A DNA stretch of 40,283 bases. Origin: a virus. Where the stretch lies: positions 1-40,283 of the IMG/VR virus record IMGVR_UViG_3300035670_000538; one strand, written 5' to 3'. Positions 37,861 through 40,283 of the stretch are shown piece by piece (the first letter of the stretch is position 1; each line of letters begins with the position of its first letter). The translations under genes were made by a program, and so were the position numbers. The notes below the pieces were generated by a model. The model was given only the letters and a program-made list of their open reading frames with translations. It did not search any database and had not been told where the DNA came from.

Positions 37861-38198
37861 AGAAGACACTCACTCAGCGCGTCACCGCCCTTGAGCGCAA
37901 GGTACGCGCACTCTCGTTGAAGGTTGAAGTGCTGGAGGCTGGCAAGCGCAAGTTTATGCCCTCCGAGAACATGGATGGCCCGAAGCCCACGACGATCCTG
38001 GGATGGCTTGAGACGTTGCCGGAACCCGTGCGGGCGAAGGCGCTGGCAAACCTTTTACCCAACCATGCGAACATGGAGCGCGACAAACTGTCGTGGGCAA
38101 TTCATGGAGCGTTTGTTTGGCACGAAACGCGGGAGGGCCATGATTATTGGAGAGAGCAATACCGTGACGCGGTTGACTTGGAAAGACAGGGAGTCTGA
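37857..38198 (+). CDS. hypothetical coiled-coil protein, 113 aa
   Basis: N-terminal coiled coil (TQRVTALERKVRALSLKVEV), then a Pro break and a helical domain with ILGWLETLPEPVRAKALANL and FVWHETREGHDYWREQY. It overlaps the previous stop by 4 bases. Function unknown. Confidence 0.6.
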   Translation: MKKTLTQRVTALERKVRALSLKVEVLEAGKRKFMPSENMDGPKPTTILGWLETLPEPVRAKALANLLPNHANMERDKLSWAIHGAFVWHETREGHDYWREQYRDAVDLERQGV

Positions 38199-38199
38199 C

Positions 38200-38367
38200 A
38201 TGATCTACATCGTGGATTTTACCGACGAGGACGGGAAGCGGCGAACGGCTGACGTATTCATACAGCATCCATATCGGGACGAACGCGACCAAACGATAGC
38301 GGCATACCTGCTATCTCAGCACGGGTACAGAGTTCAGCGCATCCACCGAATGAGGACGCAACCATGA
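38200..38367 (+). CDS. small protein, paralogue of 12599-12775
   Basis: 55 aa. MIYIVDFTDEDGKRRTADVF, DERDQTIAAYLL and GYRVQRIHRM align end to end with the product at 12599. The two copies lie in different parts of the early transcript. Overlaps the next gene by 4 bases. Function unknown. Confidence 0.65.
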   Translation: MIYIVDFTDEDGKRRTADVFIQHPYRDERDQTIAAYLLSQHGYRVQRIHRMRTQP

Positions 38368-38552
38368 CTGGCTACGAAATGCTCTCGCAATTCCAAGCGC
38401 AGATGCGCGAACGGCCAGAGGTCGAAGCCGACTTCCTCGCGTGGTACTTCGACTCCATCCTACCGACCCTTCCAAGTGATTGCGTCCGGTTCTCGGATTG
38501 CGACGATTGGGCCGAGGTCGAATTCCCGACGTATCACTACAATCCAAACTGA
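38364..38552 (+). CDS. hypothetical acidic protein, 62 aa
   Basis: MTGYEMLSQFQAQMRERPEV, then FLAWYFDSILPTLPSDCVRF and an acidic/aromatic tail (DDWAEVEFPTYHYNPN). The composition (acidic, no basic patch) resembles small phage inhibitors of host DNA-binding proteins, but nothing specific is recognised. ATGA overlap upstream. Confidence 0.55.
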   Translation: MTGYEMLSQFQAQMRERPEVEADFLAWYFDSILPTLPSDCVRFSDCDDWAEVEFPTYHYNPN

Positions 38553-38564
38553 AAGGCGCACACG

Positions 38565-38969
38565 ATGGGAATGTACACGGAGTTGATATTGGGGGCGCAG
38601 TTGCGGTCTGACACCCCCGTTGCGGTTGCGGAGAAGTTGACGAAGATGGTCAACGATCCAGAGGAAACCCTGCCGGATGACGACCAGAACCCGCTTCATG
38701 GAGCGTCCTACTACTTCGGCGTTTCGCGCTCACACGCTACAATCGTCTTCGATGACATCTCGAAGGGGCTGATTGTTGAGGCGCGGGCCAACATCAAGAA
38801 CTATGGCGACGAGATTGAGCATTTCTTGGAGTGGTTGCGGCCCCACGTAGATTCGGGAAGTGGCTCGCGAGAGTTCTTTGCGATTGTGACATACGAGGAA
38901 CAGGCGACCCCGACAATTTGGTATTTGCATGAAACTCCGTGGGGTCAGGAAGAAGGAGGCAACCAATGA
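38565..38969 (+). CDS. hypothetical protein, 134 aa
   Basis: MGMYTELILGAQLRSDTPVA then a helix, DDDQNPLHGASYYFGVSRS, ARANIKNYGDEIEHFLEWLR and a FFAIVTYEEQATPTIWYL strand. The MGMYTEL start recurs in conserved phage proteins of unknown role. Soluble alpha/beta fold. GAAAGGCGC lies upstream of the ATG. Confidence 0.65.
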   Translation: MGMYTELILGAQLRSDTPVAVAEKLTKMVNDPEETLPDDDQNPLHGASYYFGVSRSHATIVFDDISKGLIVEARANIKNYGDEIEHFLEWLRPHVDSGSGSREFFAIVTYEEQATPTIWYLHETPWGQEEGGNQ

Positions 38970-39157
38970 TCCCGACCCTGACTTGCCCCCGTTGCCACGG
39001 TGAGCGCACCGACCCTACCACCCAACACTTGCCCGAATCCGAGCGTACGGATTGCCGCCGATGCGGGGGTTGGGGAGAGTTGCCCGTTGTCCGAATCCAC
39101 GACATACGGGTATTGTCGCAGGGAGAACGATTAACCCGCAGACTGGAGGCCGCATGA
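38966..39157 (+). CDS. DnaJ-type zinc-motif protein, 63 aa
   Basis: Two CxxCxG-like motifs: CPRCHGE (residues 7-13) and CRRCGGWGE (29-37), the central zinc-finger pattern of DnaJ, here stand-alone. Such proteins are common in phage early regions; function is not established. ATGA overlaps with both neighbours. Confidence 0.65.
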   Translation: MIPTLTCPRCHGERTDPTTQHLPESERTDCRRCGGWGELPVVRIHDIRVLSQGERLTRRLEAA

Positions 39158-40059
39158 AAAAGCACACGATGTATGGTCTGAGAACCTGCAACGCTGACCT
39201 CACTTCGCACAACGGGTTCAAGTGGAAGGCGAAGGGCCGCGTCACCGCACCGGACTGGAACGAACGCGCCGAATGTGGCGGCGGGTTGCACTTCCTCCCA
39301 ATGGGCAATGGTGACGGCTCGTTGCTGAATTGGGACACTGATGCGAAGTGGCTGGTGATCCGTCCCATCGGCAAGGTCGTTGACATCGGCGGCAAGTCAA
39401 AGTGTGAGTGCGCCGACGTGGTGTATTGCGGCGACCGCAAGGGTGCGACAGACTGGCTTGTGGCGCATGGGGCCGATTCTGTGAAGTGCGTAGGCGTGTT
39501 CGCAACGGCTGGCGACGGTGGGACCGCAACGGCTGGCAACGGTGGGACCGCAACGGCTGGCAACGGTGGGACCGCAACGGCTGGCAACGGTGGGACCGCA
39601 ACGGCTGGCAACGGTGGGACCGCAACGGCTGGCGACGGTGGGACCGCAATGGCTGGCCACCGTGGGACCGCAACGGCTGGCTACTATGGGACCGCAACGG
39701 CTGGCGACGGTGGGACCGCAACGGCTGGCTACTATGGGACCGCAACGGCTGGCGACGGTGGGACCGCAACGGCTGGCAACGGTGGGACCGCAACGGCTGG
39801 CGACGGTGGGACCGCAATGGCTGGCCACCGTGGGACCGCAACGGCTGGCGACGGTGGGACCGCAACGGCTGGCAACGGTGGGACCGCAACGGCTGGCAAC
39901 GGTGGGACCGCAACGGCTGGCGACGGTGGGGGTATCATTTTCAAGCATTGGACTGGCGACCGCTACATCGTCAAGGCGTTCAACGTCGGCATCGACGGCA
40001 TCAAGCCCAACGTCAAGTACCGACTGGACGACAAGGGCAACATCGTGGAGGCCGCATGA
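39154..40059 (+). CDS. tandem-repeat protein with DUF7666-like N-terminus
   Basis: 301 aa. Residues 1-115 form a globular domain (MYGLRTCNADLTSHNGFKWK, CGGGLHFLPMGNGDGS, WLVIRPIGKVVDIGGKSKC, DVVYCGDRKGATDWL) resembling DUF7666-type phage proteins. Then come 18 repeats of eight residues (TATAGNGG with variants), predicted beta-solenoid, and a C-terminal 40-residue cap with YIVKAFNVGIDGIKPNVKY. Variants differ at a NAC codon (Asn/Asp/His/Tyr). Its end is repeated at bases 1-39. Confidence 0.75.
   Translation: MKKHTMYGLRTCNADLTSHNGFKWKAKGRVTAPDWNERAECGGGLHFLPMGNGDGSLLNWDTDAKWLVIRPIGKVVDIGGKSKCECADVVYCGDRKGATDWLVAHGADSVKCVGVFATAGDGGTATAGNGGTATAGNGGTATAGNGGTATAGNGGTATAGDGGTAMAGHRGTATAGYYGTATAGDGGTATAGYYGTATAGDGGTATAGNGGTATAGDGGTAMAGHRGTATAGDGGTATAGNGGTATAGNGGTATAGDGGGIIFKHWTGDRYIVKAFNVGIDGIKPNVKYRLDDKGNIVEAA
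39502..39933 (+). repeat. 24-nt tandem repeat, 18 units, inside the gene at 39154
   Basis: Units of 24 bases with consensus GCAACGGCTGGC + RAC + GGT + GGGACC. Variable positions: AAC, GAC, CAC or TAC, then GGT, CGT or TAT; two units also carry ATG for ACG. The unit is a multiple of 3, so length changes keep the frame, and no stop occurs in any of six frames across much of it. There are no spacers, so it is not a CRISPR array. Confidence 0.9.
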
Positions 40060-40147
40060 TTTATCACATGATGTCCCGCCCTGACGAGTCTCGCTATTGG
40101 GACGAAGTTGCGCGGGCCGAACGCAGAGAAATGCAATTACGGACGGA
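40021..40147. repeat. terminal direct repeat, copy 2 (identical to 1-127)
   Basis: Exact copy of bases 1-127, including the end of the repeat-protein gene and the first 92 bases of the next gene. The sequence departs from copy 1 at 40148. Confidence 0.85.
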
Positions 40148-40283
40148 TGCGGCGACTACCGGAATAGACGTGGCTAGGTCGTGCGATGTGATTCCACGCA
40201 AGGCCAGTGCCGCCCCCGTCCTTGACTGGAAGCGTATCGAGCATATCACCCGCGAGAACGACCAGCGGCGCAGGGATGCAGAC
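40056..40283 (+). CDS. zinc-ribbon protein, allele 2 (partial)
   Basis: 76 codons, cut by the window end. The first 30 residues equal those of the gene at 36; then it reads AATTGIDVARSCDVIPRKAS in place of a Thr/Gly/Arg-rich segment, and becomes similar again at APVLDW. This is probably the same locus in another member of the population rather than a second gene in the same genome. The C-terminal zinc ribbon is not reached. Confidence 0.6.
   Translation, partial: MIYHMMSRPDESRYWDEVARAERREMQLRTDAATTGIDVARSCDVIPRKASAAPVLDWKRIEHITRENDQRRRDAD

Noticed and set aside
39502-39933. CRISPR-like periodic repeat
   Set aside because: Units are directly adjacent with no unique spacers and lie inside a coding frame; no cas genes.
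39242-39948. Long open frames on both strands and in other phases through the 24-nt repeat
   Set aside because: The repeat unit is a multiple of three and lacks stops, so several frames stay open. Only the frame from 39154 has a globular N-terminus, a C-terminal cap and coupled start/stop overlaps.

Overview
The window is an almost complete tailed-phage genome (siphovirus type, HK97-like head, long tail), GC-rich, with every supported gene on the + strand. Bases 1-127 are repeated exactly at 40021-40147. The map therefore closes into a circle of about 40,020 bp, or a circularly permuted genome. The last 136 bases are a second, diverged version of the first gene. No integrase, repressor or tRNA gene is visible, so a virulent phage is the simplest reading. 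The host is probably a Gram-negative bacterium: there is a lipoprotein-plus-membrane-anchor spanin, and many Sec signal peptides end in AQ or SQ, a style common in the Bacteroidota/Chlorobiota/Ignavibacteria group. The host assignment is inference.

Layout on the circle. A control region (37080-37435) carries a palindrome and a sigma70-like promoter. It opens the early block, which runs through the contig junction: small zinc-ribbon and coiled-coil proteins and a 24-nt tandem-repeat gene (37436-40059), then 36-777. Next comes recombination and replication (820-8961): an OB-like protein with an SSB-type tail, an HTH protein, a Bet/RecT annealase, SSB, a C5 DNA methyltransferase, a NinB-like protein, HNH nucleases, a replisome organizer and a DnaB-like helicase. 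A near-consensus promoter and a structured leader (5919-6141) sit inside this block. From 9448 to 13971 lies a dense accessory block of tiny membrane proteins around a SAM methyltransferase and a compact GT-C-type membrane glycosyltransferase.

The late block starts near 14000: TerS, TerL, portal, head-morphogenesis and MuF-like proteins, scaffold, major capsid, connectors, tail tube, tail chaperones joined by a -1 frameshift on A9, a short tape measure, tip proteins and fibres. Several proteins in this virion block carry Sec signal peptides, which is unusual. Lysis follows (33985-35723): holin-like proteins, an M15 L-Ala-D-Glu-type peptidase and a unimolecular spanin, then a calcineurin-like phosphoesterase.

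The points most worth a second look are: the methyltransferase gene, broken at a G8 tract while two reading frames look conserved at once; the membrane glycosyltransferase/methyltransferase module; two candidate structured RNAs (5948-6141 and 14587-14655); the signal-peptide-bearing virion proteins; and the diverged allele at the circle junction.
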